Shown: piece by piece, positions 23,307-30,228 of the stretch
Numbering within the stretch: position 1 is the first letter of the stretch
Layout of the letters: each line of letters begins with the position of its first letter
Assembly (NCBI GenBank): GCA_003151415.1
Contig: PLXK01000108.1
Location: forward strand, 1,441 to 33,835
Length of the DNA: 32,395 bases
Direction: 5' to 3'
Origin: Bacteroidota bacterium
GTDB lineage: Bacteria; Bacteroidota; Bacteroidia; Palsa-965
Program-made: the position numbers and the translations under genes
Notes under the pieces: generated by a model
What the model was told of the DNA's origin: nothing
Seen by the model: the letters and a program-made list of their open reading frames with translations, nothing else
Database searches by the model: none

Positions 23307-24587
23307 ATGAAAAAGACGGCTGCCGCCAAATATGAATTCACACGCTACCAGATATTCGTTGTAGCCATTTTAGCATTGACCCAGTTTACGGTGGTTTTGG
23401 ATTTTATGGTGATGTCGCCTCTGGGTGATATGCTCATGAAATCGATGAGCATAAAGCCCTCCCAGTTTGCACTGGCCGTTTCGTGTTATGCCTTCAGTGC
23501 CGGATTCGCCGGTTTGCTCACTGCCGGTTTTGCCGACAGTTTTGACCGGAAAAAACTGCTCATGTTTTTTTACATCGGATTTATCGTGGGTACTTTGTTT
23601 TGCGGACTGACCACCTCCTACCCGATGCTCATCGCAGCCCGGATTGTGACTGGTCTTTTCGGAGGCGTTATCGGCTCCATCTCCATGGCCATCGTCGCCG
23701 ATTTGTTCCCGCTTCAGGAACGCGGGCGGGTCATGGGTTTTATGCAAATGGGCTTTGGGGCAAGTCAGGTACTTGGCATACCCATCAGTCTGTATCTTGC
23801 CAATGTCTGGAGATGGCAAACACCCTTTCTGATGATTGTCGGCCTGGCAACAATAACGTGGCTGGTTATCCTGTTCAAACTCAAACCAATCACCCAGCAC
23901 CTGTTGATCAAGAACAATAAAAATGCGCTCACCCACCTCTGGCATACCTTTTCTAAAAAGAGATACCGGATTGGTTTTCTTTCCACAGCGTTCCTGTCGA
24001 TTGGCGGTTTCATGATGATGCCCTGGGGAAGCGCCTTTTCGATAAACAATCTGCACATCACCCAGCAGCAGCTTCCGGTTCTTTTCATGGTGGGCGGCAT
24101 CAGCACTTTATTGATTATGCCTTTGGTGGGAAAACTCAGCGATAAAATTGACAAGTTCAAATTGTTTGCCGCAGCTTCCATCTGGATGATCATTGTCGTT
24201 CTGATTTACACCAATCTCACTCCGGTTCCGTTCTGGATAGCGATGATGATGAACATCCTGATGATGATTGGCATCATGAGCCGCATGGTTCCTTCCATGG
24301 CTCTGACCTCGGCATTGCCCGAAATGCAGGACAGGGGCGCTTTCATGAGCATCAATTCATCGTTGCAGCAAATTGCCGGCGGACTTGCTGCTGCTATCGG
24401 AGGTATGGTGGTTGTGCAAAAAACGAAGACCAGCCCGCTGGAACATTACAATGAATTGGGCCTTATTGTTATTGCCATATCCATTGTAGGAATCTATCTG
24501 GTATACCGGGTGAGCCAATTGATAAAATCAAGTCTGGTCATTGTTCCGCTGCAAATCAAAAAAGAAGCTCTTGCGGAAACAATTTAG
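23307..24587 (+). CDS. MFS transporter (DHA1-type drug/sugar efflux)
   Basis: The 426-residue protein has about 12 membrane helices. Family motifs include 'FTVVLDFMVMSPLG' in helix 1 (an Asp in the first helix, typical of 12-TM drug:proton antiporters), the motif-A loop 'GFADSFDRKKLL' at 74-85, 'ARIVTGLFGG' (motif B) at 111-120, and the second-half A-like loop 'GKLSDKIDKFKLF'. It is expected to pump small organic compounds out of the cytoplasm using the proton gradient. The substrate is not predictable from sequence. The downstream DUF2071 gene is convergent, 18 bp away. Confidence 0.93.
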   Translation: MKKTAAAKYEFTRYQIFVVAILALTQFTVVLDFMVMSPLGDMLMKSMSIKPSQFALAVSCYAFSAGFAGLLTAGFADSFDRKKLLMFFYIGFIVGTLFCGLTTSYPMLIAARIVTGLFGGVIGSISMAIVADLFPLQERGRVMGFMQMGFGASQVLGIPISLYLANVWRWQTPFLMIVGLATITWLVILFKLKPITQHLLIKNNKNALTHLWHTFSKKRYRIGFLSTAFLSIGGFMMMPWGSAFSINNLHITQQQLPVLFMVGGISTLLIMPLVGKLSDKIDKFKLFAAASIWMIIVVLIYTNLTPVPFWIAMMMNILMMIGIMSRMVPSMALTSALPEMQDRGAFMSINSSLQQIAGGLAAAIGGMVVVQKTKTSPLEHYNELGLIVIAISIVGIYLVYRVSQLIKSSLVIVPLQIKKEALAETI

Positions 24588-24605
24588 TTCTTTCCGGAGG
24601 ACAAA

Positions 24606-25322
24606 TCACGGACAAAAACCATTTTGATACGTGTGCCAGGTGTGACTGATCTCTTTCATCAGCAGTGCATTGTCAAAAGTGACCGACCCTTCGGGGAAAT
24701 TTGTTTTGTTGCCGAAGAACGATGATTTGACTTCTTCCACGGCCAAAGGATCCACATGCCAGTTCATTGTTTGCAATTCAAGTCCGTCGTATCCCTTTTG
24801 ATTGGGAGAAAAACCGATGCTGCCTTTCCTGAAAAATGCAGATGCGCTTTCAAGATCCTGAAAGACCGAATCCGGATAAAATAGTTTTGTTTGTCTGGCA
24901 AGCAGGGAAATGCCCGTCCCGTCATCGCTGCGCATGTCCAATTTATACGACTCCTCGTTTTCCGAAACATCAAATTCAGCAAGGTGATGGACACCCGGAA
25001 AAACGCGGCCTCCGGCCCAATGGTTGATGTGTGAATCGGTATCTCTGCGCGGAATGTAAACGCCTTCCTTGATTTTCCCGTTTTCGGTCCATTCTACGGC
25101 AATGCGGTGTGCCGCATTTTCGGAGCCGATCCCCATTTGCGCCGGAAACCCTTTGGGTCTGATTTGCCTGAGCCGGATCAGACAAATGCCGGCTATGCCC
25201 CTGCCCTGTATCAGCTTTGGCCTGAAAGGAGACGGCAGATAGTTCGCAAGCACATCTTTGTCGACTGCAAAATTAATCAGCATCCTGCGTTCGATGATTC
25301 CTTCAATAACCGGCAATTTCAT
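24606..25322 (-). CDS. DUF2071 protein (acetoacetate-decarboxylase-like fold)
   Basis: The 238-residue soluble protein matches the DUF2071 (YqjF-like) pattern: 'INFAVDKDVLANYLPSPFRPKLIQGRGIAGICLIRLRQIRP' near the N-terminus (the 'W.V....l...LP' equivalent and 'g...gI.l.r'), 'RDTDSHINHWAGGRVFPGVHHLAEFDV', and a C-terminal 'NWHVDPLAVEEVKSSFF'. The fold is related to acetoacetate decarboxylase, but the catalytic Lys is not evident by eye. Its function is unknown. A -7-like TAAATTTG (minus strand, 25367-25360) lies 38 bp before the ATG. Confidence 0.85.
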   Translation of the reverse strand: MKLPVIEGIIERRMLINFAVDKDVLANYLPSPFRPKLIQGRGIAGICLIRLRQIRPKGFPAQMGIGSENAAHRIAVEWTENGKIKEGVYIPRRDTDSHINHWAGGRVFPGVHHLAEFDVSENEESYKLDMRSDDGTGISLLARQTKLFYPDSVFQDLESASAFFRKGSIGFSPNQKGYDGLELQTMNWHVDPLAVEEVKSSFFGNKTNFPEGSVTFDNALLMKEISHTWHTYQNGFCP

Positions 25323-25359
25323 GCTTATACAAATTGATTACGGACAGAATCCCAAAAAG

Positions 25360-25367
25360 CAAATTTA
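25360..25367 (-). promoter_or_regulatory. -7 element for the DUF2071 gene
   Basis: On the minus strand the octamer is TAAATTTG, a full match to TAnnTTTG, 38 bp upstream of the ATG at 25322. I see no TTTG at the expected -33 distance. Confidence 0.4.
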
Positions 25368-25446
25368 CACAACGAGTTTTTTACTTATCCTTTCGGGTTT
25401 CCATTCTAAATTAAGGTATTGCCGCCACTTCATCAAATCTGCCGTT

Positions 25447-26715
25447 TCAGGTTGTGCAGGCATTTATTTTCCTTCTGATCAGTTCAATTTCGGCAATGGA
25501 AGCAGTCAGGGACAATGCCTTTCCGTAAATCATTCTTGCTTTTCCATGTTTGCCGGCCCGCATGTACATTTCGGCCAGGGAGGCATTGTAATAAAAATTT
25601 TCGGAAAGTCCGCTCAGCTTTTCAAGCTCGGCAATGGCTTTGTCATAACCCTCCACTTCTCCCAAAACAACAGCACGGTTAACGGCTACCATCGGATTGT
25701 TGTGACGGCTCAATAAGGCATTGTACATGTCCAGAATCAATTTCCAATCGGTCTTTTCGTAGGTCTCTGCATTGGCATGCTGCGAAGCAATAACGGCTTC
25801 CGCATGAAAATCGTGAAACGCTTCACCGAAAGCCGATTTGTCCAGGTATTCATTGCCTTTGGCTATGGCAGACAAGTTCCATTGTCTTCTGTCCTGGTCT
25901 TTGAGCAAAACAATGAGTCCTTTATCGTCGAGCCGGGTGTTGAAACGCGATACCTGATAGCACATCAAAGCAAGCAGGGCATTGGTTTGCGGCAAATTGG
26001 TCTTGGGATTTTCCGTAAGCAGGATGCACAGGCGCATGGCCTCCTCGCAAAGATCCTCCCGGATCAGTTTTTCGGGTTGAGAGGAGCTGTACCCCTCGTT
26101 AAACAGCAGGTACAGTGTTTTGAGAACGGCATCCGATCTCTGAATCATCGCATCGGCGCCGGGATAGTCCAAAGAAATGTTTTCTTCCTTTATTTTCTCC
26201 TTGATGCGGTAAAATCTTTTCTGGATAGTTTCCTCGTTGCTTAAAAAAGCGGCCGCAATTTCTTTGCTGCCCAGTCCGCAAAGCGTTTTAAGAATGAGCG
26301 TTACCTGGGCTTCCTGTGTGAATGAAGGGTGACAACAGGCAAACATCATCCGGAGCTGGCTGTCCTTCATTTCATTTTCGGTAAACATTTCGTTGAGCGC
26401 CGGAACCAGGGTGTATTCCGATTTCAACAGATAGGAAATGTCGCTATCAATTTTATGTTTCAATTTCTGTCTGCGCAAAACATCGATGGCCTTGTTTTTT
26501 GCGGCGCTGTAAAGCCATGCCTGCGGGTTATCGGGGATTTTTCCCCATTTCCATACCTCCAGGGCCTTCAGAAGAGTATCCTGAACAATGTCTTCGGCCT
26601 GCTCAATATTCGGAAAACCGAACAGCCGGATCAAAACAGAAACCATCTTCCCCGACTCCTGCCGGAAAAGATGGTCAACCGTTTTGTAAAGCTCTGAATT
26701 TCCGGAATCCTCCAT
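25447..26715 (-). CDS. ECF42-type RNA polymerase sigma factor with C-terminal TPR-like extension
   Basis: The product has 422 residues, about twice the length of a plain ECF sigma. Region 2 lies at about 8-80 ('RLFGFPNIEQAEDIVQDTLLKALEVWKWGKIPDNPQAWLYSAAKNKAIDVLRRQ', with the 'D..Q.tf..a' and 'a.N.aiD.lRR' elements). Region 4 lies at about 115-170 ('CHPSFTQEAQVTLILKTLCGLGSKEIAAAFLSNEETIQKRFYRIKEKI', helix-turn-helix). The remaining 240 residues, with 'LYLLFNEGYSSS', 'EAMRLCILLTENP', 'ALLALMCYQVSRFNTR' and 'MVAVNRAVVLGEVEGYDKAIAELEKL', are the DUF6596/TPR-like extension typical of ECF42 and probably regulate the factor without an anti-sigma. The DGPF/YCII gene just upstream (6-bp gap, same strand) is the usual ECF42 partner. 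Confidence 0.95.
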   Translation of the reverse strand: MEDSGNSELYKTVDHLFRQESGKMVSVLIRLFGFPNIEQAEDIVQDTLLKALEVWKWGKIPDNPQAWLYSAAKNKAIDVLRRQKLKHKIDSDISYLLKSEYTLVPALNEMFTENEMKDSQLRMMFACCHPSFTQEAQVTLILKTLCGLGSKEIAAAFLSNEETIQKRFYRIKEKIKEENISLDYPGADAMIQRSDAVLKTLYLLFNEGYSSSQPEKLIREDLCEEAMRLCILLTENPKTNLPQTNALLALMCYQVSRFNTRLDDKGLIVLLKDQDRRQWNLSAIAKGNEYLDKSAFGEAFHDFHAEAVIASQHANAETYEKTDWKLILDMYNALLSRHNNPMVAVNRAVVLGEVEGYDKAIAELEKLSGLSENFYYNASLAEMYMRAGKHGKARMIYGKALSLTASIAEIELIRRKINACTT

Positions 26716-26721
26716 TCAGGC

Positions 26722-27072
26722 TTACATTTCCATTTTCTGAACGGGGCGGACTTCCAGCATGCCGTTCTCCACAAAAATGGGGCATCCTTTCGAAATTTCA
26801 ACAGCCTCGTTGATGTCTTTGGCATTGATAATTAAAAACCCACTGACCATTTCCTTGGCTTCAACAAAAGGTCCGTCGGTCACCAGTTTTTTTGTTCCAT
26901 TGACTTGTTTGCCGGTAGGCTGAAGAGGTTCACCGGAAACAAGGATTCCTTTTTGCTGAAGGCCGCCCATCCAGGTCATCCAGGCCTGCATGTTCTTTTT
27001 AGCCGATTCCGAATCTTTAGCATTGTAGGCGTGATTGTCACCGCCTCTGAATAAATACATGAACTTTTCCAT
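26722..27072 (-). CDS. DGPF/YCII-family protein, partner of ECF42 sigma
   Basis: The 116-residue product has the literal 'DGPF' tetrad at 66-69 ('KKLVTDGPFVEAKEMVSGFLIINA'). A first strand 'MEKFMYLFRGGDN', a helix 'AKKNMQAWMTWMGGLQQKGILVSGEPL' and the ending 'GMLEVRPVQ' complete the DGPF/YCII fold. In several phyla this family is encoded beside ECF42 sigma factors and is thought to take part in, or be the target of, that regulation. Its biochemical activity is unknown. The stop is 6 bp from the sigma start, so the two are one operon with this gene first. Confidence 0.95.
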   Translation of the reverse strand: MEKFMYLFRGGDNHAYNAKDSESAKKNMQAWMTWMGGLQQKGILVSGEPLQPTGKQVNGTKKLVTDGPFVEAKEMVSGFLIINAKDINEAVEISKGCPIFVENGMLEVRPVQKMEM

Positions 27073-27382
27073 TTTTTTTGTTTTTAAAGGTTTATACTGT
27101 TTTATACACTCTTAACGATTGACTTTCCCATTTCCGGACAAGCCAGGCAAAATAAAATATCCGGGAGGCCATGTTCGGTTGTGTTGGGCTTAAGACGATT
27201 GGTTTATCTCCTGGCGGACAATGTTTTCAAATAAATTTAAACATTTGGCGCAAAGGCATTTCCTCACATCCGGGGAATTTGCATTTTTATTATATTTATT
27301 CCCAATATTAAATAAATATGCCCGATAAAATAAAAACAATGCTGATAATCAGAATCCATACAAACCATAAATAAACAAACAC
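27073..27382. other. 310-bp divergent intergenic region
   Basis: This AT-rich region lies between the DGPF-ECF42 operon and the VOC gene and should hold both promoters. I could not place a convincing TTTG/TAnnTTTG pair for either. A possible 18-codon ORF (27317-27373) ends 9 bp before the VOC start; nothing indicates that it is more than chance. Confidence 0.5.
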
Positions 27383-27829
27383 ATGTCAAAAGTTTCCATT
27401 TACCTGAATTTTCAAGGCAAAACAGAAGAGGCCTTTAACTTCTACAAATCCGTATTCAAAACCGACTGGGCAGCACCCATTATGCGCATGAAAGATGCAC
27501 CGGCGCAACCGGGCATGCCGCCCATTTCAGAAAAAGACGCAAATGCTGTCATGCATGTCTCATTACCGATTTTGGGAGGAACACGCATTATGGGTACCGA
27601 CATGCTGGAAAGCATGGGGCAAAAGCTGGTTGTGGGCAACAATGTGACCATCAGTCTTGAACCCGATACCAAAGAAGAAGCGGACCGTCTGTTCAAATCG
27701 CTTTCTCAGGGCGGTTCGGATATGGCTCCCATGCGTCAGGAGTTTTGGGGATACTGGGGTTGCTGTCTGGACAGATTCGGTATTCGCTGGATGTTTAATG
27801 TTCCGAGTCCGCAACCCAACAACAAATAA
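27383..27829 (+). CDS. PhnB-like VOC protein
   Basis: The 148-residue product: 'MSKVSIYLNFQGKTEEAFNFYKSVFKTDWAAPIMRMKDAP' opens with the 'L.F.G..eeA..FYk.vF' signature of the PhnB/3-demethylubiquinone-methyltransferase-like VOC family. Later come 'VMHVSLPILGGTRIMGTDM', 'NNVTISLEPDTKEEADRLFKSLSQGG' and 'FWGYWGCCLDRFGIRWMFNV', the last being the 'fwG..yg...DpfGi.W.i' motif. These are dimeric ligand-binding proteins or enzymes of mostly unknown substrate and are often neighbours of DGPF/ECF42 and SRPBCC genes. It is divergent from the ECF42 operon, and an intrinsic terminator follows. Confidence 0.93.
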   Translation: MSKVSIYLNFQGKTEEAFNFYKSVFKTDWAAPIMRMKDAPAQPGMPPISEKDANAVMHVSLPILGGTRIMGTDMLESMGQKLVVGNNVTISLEPDTKEEADRLFKSLSQGGSDMAPMRQEFWGYWGCCLDRFGIRWMFNVPSPQPNNK

Positions 27830-27840
27830 CACGAAGAACA

Positions 27841-27877
27841 AAAAAACCGGCTGATGATTATTCAGCCGGTTTTTTTA
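27841..27877. terminator. Intrinsic terminator after PhnB-like gene
   Basis: A perfect 14-bp stem (27841-27854 with 27862-27875) closes a 7-nt loop, starts with an A-run and ends in a T-run (TTTTTTT), so it can work on both strands. It lies 11 bp after the stop. Confidence 0.9.
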
Positions 27878-27926
27878 TTGCAGAAACCTGGCAACTGATT
27901 CAGTTCAGCCGGAACCTTTCACCCTG

Positions 27927-28105
27927 AAAGCACCTCACCCCCGACCTCTCCCTCGCGCCGCGGCTTCAACGGGCACGGTCCATGAAAAATGGAGAGGGGA
28001 GAAAAAAGCACAAAGGCTTCCCCCTCTCCATTTTTCATGGAGAGGGGGACCGAGGGGGTGAGGTGCTTTTCTTCCAGAGGGGCACCGAGGGGCTGAGGTG
28101 CTTTT
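27927..28105. repeat. Nested inverted-repeat intergenic element
   Basis: The outer arms are 16-bp perfect inverted repeats (27927-27942 with 28054-28069). Inside them is a second perfect inverted repeat of 21 bp (27979-27999 with 28021-28041, 21-bp spacer), each arm of which contains its own small palindrome CCAT-GAAAA-ATGG. The right end (28041-28070) is repeated directly at 28076-28105 with 28 of 30 bases identical. A further fragment may follow at about 28111-28126. It encodes no transposase and has the form of a MITE- or REP-like dispersed element. Frames through it are not credible genes. Confidence 0.75.
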
Positions 28106-28170
28106 GTTTTTTAACCGAGGGCATTTAAGATTTTTCCAATAAAAACGCAAACGCAGAAAGCCGGTACGAA

Positions 28171-28216
28171 ACGCTCTCCGTGGTCCTCCATGCTCTCCAT
28201 GCCTCCTTGGTAAAAT
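28171..28216. repeat. Low-complexity intergenic repeat-like DNA ('ctccgtggt' type)
   Basis: The stretch contains short imperfect reiterations of 'ctctcc(g/a)tg' and 'cctcc(a/t)tg' followed by GGTAAAA. It resembles rapidly evolving 'CTCCGTGTTCTCCGTGGT' intergenic sequence that recurs in many environmental bacterial genomes. The resemblance is from memory. The adjoining 28217-28310 (pyrimidine-rich, with 'gcgttttctaagtctttccgcg') may belong to the same unit. Confidence 0.35.
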
Positions 28217-28405
28217 TGTTTTTTCTCCCCAGTTGCAACGTTTTCTCCCAATTTCTCTTAGCGTTTTCTAAGTCTTTCCGCGTATTTATCAAAAAATCTG
28301 CATTTCGCCTGGAACAAAAAGGCACCCTCGAGGCTTATATGCATATGGAACATCAATTGGAAAACTGGAAGGGAAAAAAAGAAATAGAAAATAAAAAATA
28401 AAAAT

Positions 28406-29077
28406 TTGACGAAAGTCTTAAGTAAAATAAATCGAAGAAGAAAAATGGAAAGGATAATTGGAAATCGGATAGGCTCATTTGACAATCTGTTTTTGTCAGG
28501 CAGCAAACAACACGGGCAGAATGGCAAAACAATTTTGTCAGGAGTAACACAAGGTATGCGAGCAGGAAAAGATGTTTTGTCTGCGGGAAAACACCCGATG
28601 CGGACAGACAAAATGGGTTTGCCAACAGGAAAACCTTTCATGCCAATTGGAAAAATGGTTTTCTCAGAAGGAAAAGAGTTCATCTCAGCAGGAAAAATGG
28701 CTTTGTCAGAAGGAAAGAAATGGATGTCAACAGGAAAGGAGATTTTGCCTGAAGGAAAAAAGACATTCTCAATTGAAAAAAAAGCTTTGTCAGAAGGAAA
28801 ACAAGATTTGTCAGCAGGAAAAGAAAAATTGTCTGGTGGAAAACAAGCCTTGTCAATTGGAATGGAAGGTTTGCCTGAAGGCAAAGGTAAAATGCCAATA
28901 GGAAAAGGAGTTTTGTCTCAAGGAAAACATGTTTTGTCAATTGGAAAAAAGGATTTGCATGAAGGAAAACGAAAATCATCAGCAGGAAACAGGGAAACCG
29001 GGATTTCTAAAAAACGGATACGGCTAAAAACATCAAATATTCATGTTTTAAAAAAGAAAGGAGGCACTATGACATAA
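28406..29077 (+). CDS. Heptapeptide-repeat protein of unknown function
   Basis: The product has 223 residues from TTG 28406, or 210 from ATG 28445 ('MERIIGN', preceded by GAAGAAG); the ATG may be the real start. Residues 53-199 are 21 consecutive 7-residue units with consensus '(A/E/I/T)GKxx(L/M/F)(S/P)', and two degenerate units precede them at 39-52. The encoding DNA is a 21-bp tandem array. Between units, the last residue varies as TCA/TCT/CCA/CCT and the sixth as TTG/ATG/TTC/ATC. Such synonymous and conservative changes in this frame favour it over the other open frames on both strands. The protein is strongly basic, has no signal peptide or membrane segment, and ends with a basic tail ('KKRIRLKTSNIHVLKKKGG'). 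I know no family. It is followed 108 bp later by an FN3 protein gene. Confidence 0.5.
   Translation: MTKVLSKINRRRKMERIIGNRIGSFDNLFLSGSKQHGQNGKTILSGVTQGMRAGKDVLSAGKHPMRTDKMGLPTGKPFMPIGKMVFSEGKEFISAGKMALSEGKKWMSTGKEILPEGKKTFSIEKKALSEGKQDLSAGKEKLSGGKQALSIGMEGLPEGKGKMPIGKGVLSQGKHVLSIGKKDLHEGKRKSSAGNRETGISKKRIRLKTSNIHVLKKKGGTMT
28562..29002 (+). repeat. 21-bp tandem repeat array (about 21 units)
   Basis: There are 21 imperfect 21-bp units in exact phase with no indels, with consensus close to (G/A)nnGGAAAAnnnnnnTTGTCA. Units differ from one another at many positions, so this is an old, diverged array rather than a recent expansion. There are no spacers of unique sequence, so it is not a CRISPR. 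Confidence 0.85.
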
Positions 29078-29185
29078 TCAGCAAAAAATCACCTGGGAGG
29101 AAACCGGGAAATGAGAATCAAACAAAAAATCAATTAACCGCTGGCTCTTATTAAAAAACGAAGTGCCGGCACAAAACAAAAACAA

Positions 29186-29812
29186 ATGACAACAACAACA
29201 AAAGTAAAAGCAGTAAAAGTAGCTCTCAAAATGTCGAAGATGACATTTTTGCAATTGGCGGATTTCGCAAAACACGTGGTGGGCTCCATGACAGGCAATG
29301 CCAATTTTACGGCGCCCCTGCCAACGATGGCAACCATGAATGCGAACATTGCGAGTCTGGAAGCGGCCATTGCAGCCTCCAAACCCAGTACGCCTACCAA
29401 AACGGCCGACAAGCACGCAAAAAAGAAAGTGCTGTATGATGCCATGAATCAGCTGGGCGCGTATGTGGCGGGTGTGGCCAATCTGGATCCACCCAATGCC
29501 ATCACCATCATCACCAGTGCCGGGATGGTGGAAAAAGCGGCCCCCAAGCCCAAAGCATCGGGCTTCCGCCTGTTGCTGAGCAAAACCCCGGGCGAGGTCA
29601 CGCTGTATACAGCTTCTGTAAAGAATGCAGCTTACAAATGGCAATACACCACCACTCCCGCAGTTGATGCCAGCTGGATTACAGTGGAGGGGAAGTTGTC
29701 AAAATACCTCATCACCGGACTCACAAGCGGTTCGCGTTACTACTTCCGTGTGGCTGTGATCACACACACAACCGGACCCTGGAGCAACCAGATCAGTTCA
29801 ATGATTCTTTAA
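29186..29812 (+). CDS. Fibronectin type III domain protein (Bacteroidota 'MTGNANF' family)
   Basis: In the 208-residue product, residues about 1-110 are helical with 'MTFLQLADFAKHVVGSMTGNANFTAPLPTMATMNANIASLEAAIAA' and 'KVLYDAMNQLGAYVAGVANLDPPNAITIITSAGM'. This is a conserved N-terminal half that I recall from many Bacteroidota proteins. The C-terminal half is an FN3-like sandwich: 'GEVTLYTASVKNAAYKWQYTTTPAVDASWITVEGKLSKYLITGLTSGSRYYFRVAVITHTTGPWSN', where 'Y.W.Y', 'i.gL..G..YyFRV' and 'GPWS' are the FN3 landmarks. There is no signal peptide or sorting domain, so export is uncertain. Function is unknown. A strong hairpin terminator follows. Confidence 0.85.
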   Translation: MTTTTKVKAVKVALKMSKMTFLQLADFAKHVVGSMTGNANFTAPLPTMATMNANIASLEAAIAASKPSTPTKTADKHAKKKVLYDAMNQLGAYVAGVANLDPPNAITIITSAGMVEKAAPKPKASGFRLLLSKTPGEVTLYTASVKNAAYKWQYTTTPAVDASWITVEGKLSKYLITGLTSGSRYYFRVAVITHTTGPWSNQISSMIL

Positions 29813-29860
29813 TAATTCCGACTGGCTTATTTGAAGAATAGCCTGAAGGGATAAAGAATA

Positions 29861-29916
29861 AAACAGCAGAAGCAGTGAGCAGCAAACCCGTTTGTTGCCA
29901 CTGCCTGCTGTTTTTT
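29861..29916 (+). terminator. Long hairpin terminator after FN3 gene
   Basis: A long imperfect stem (29861 to 29916) pairs AAACAGCAG with CTGCTGTTT and GCAGTG with CACTGC, plus CAAAC with GTTTG near the loop, and ends in TTTTTT. It is 49 bp after the stop of the FN3 gene. Confidence 0.75.
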
Positions 29917-29917
29917 G

Positions 29918-30228
29918 TTATAACCAGTTCCCGCAACTATGACTTTGCCTGAAAAAAACCGATGATCGGAATAATAATTTTTCAAAGACCGATCTCTAAT
30001 CATTCTCTGCATCTTTTCGGGAGATAAACCCGCCGAAGGGTAGATATTTGATGCCAAACATATGGATAGCAGGCGGTCAATCTTGGCCTCAAAGCCTAAA
30101 GATCCCATATGCTTTGATTTGACTTCTGCAGGCCTTCGGAATAATTTAGTCCGGTCTAATCATCACAGACCTGTTCGTTCAGAAGTTTAAAGAGCATTCC
30201 GATTCTTTCACCTTTAAAAACAAATCAC
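29918..30228. other. Intergenic region before the adhesin gene
   Basis: Minus-strand frame 29827-30108 covers part of this region and the terminator, but it has no family features and is probably chance. The upstream region of the adhesin has no clear TAnnTTTG element. I see nothing else. Confidence 0.5.

Noticed and set aside
27935-28150. Minus-strand ORF of 71 codons
   Set aside because: It lies within the palindromic element, is Pro/Arg-rich low complexity and has no credible start context.
28258-28901. Open frames across the 21-bp array in other phases and on the minus strand (208 and 109 codons)
   Set aside because: A 21-bp period leaves all phases open. Unit-to-unit changes are synonymous or conservative only in the frame 28406-29077.
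28562-29002. CRISPR array
   Set aside because: The 21-bp units are contiguous with no unique spacers, and there are no cas genes.
29059-29077. AAAGGAGG followed by ATG ACA TAA at the end of the repeat gene
   Set aside because: This is a good Shine-Dalgarno, but the ORF is two codons long and in frame with the upstream gene; probably coincidence.
29827-30108. Minus-strand ORF of 93 codons
   Set aside because: It runs through a strong terminator hairpin and has no recognisable domain.
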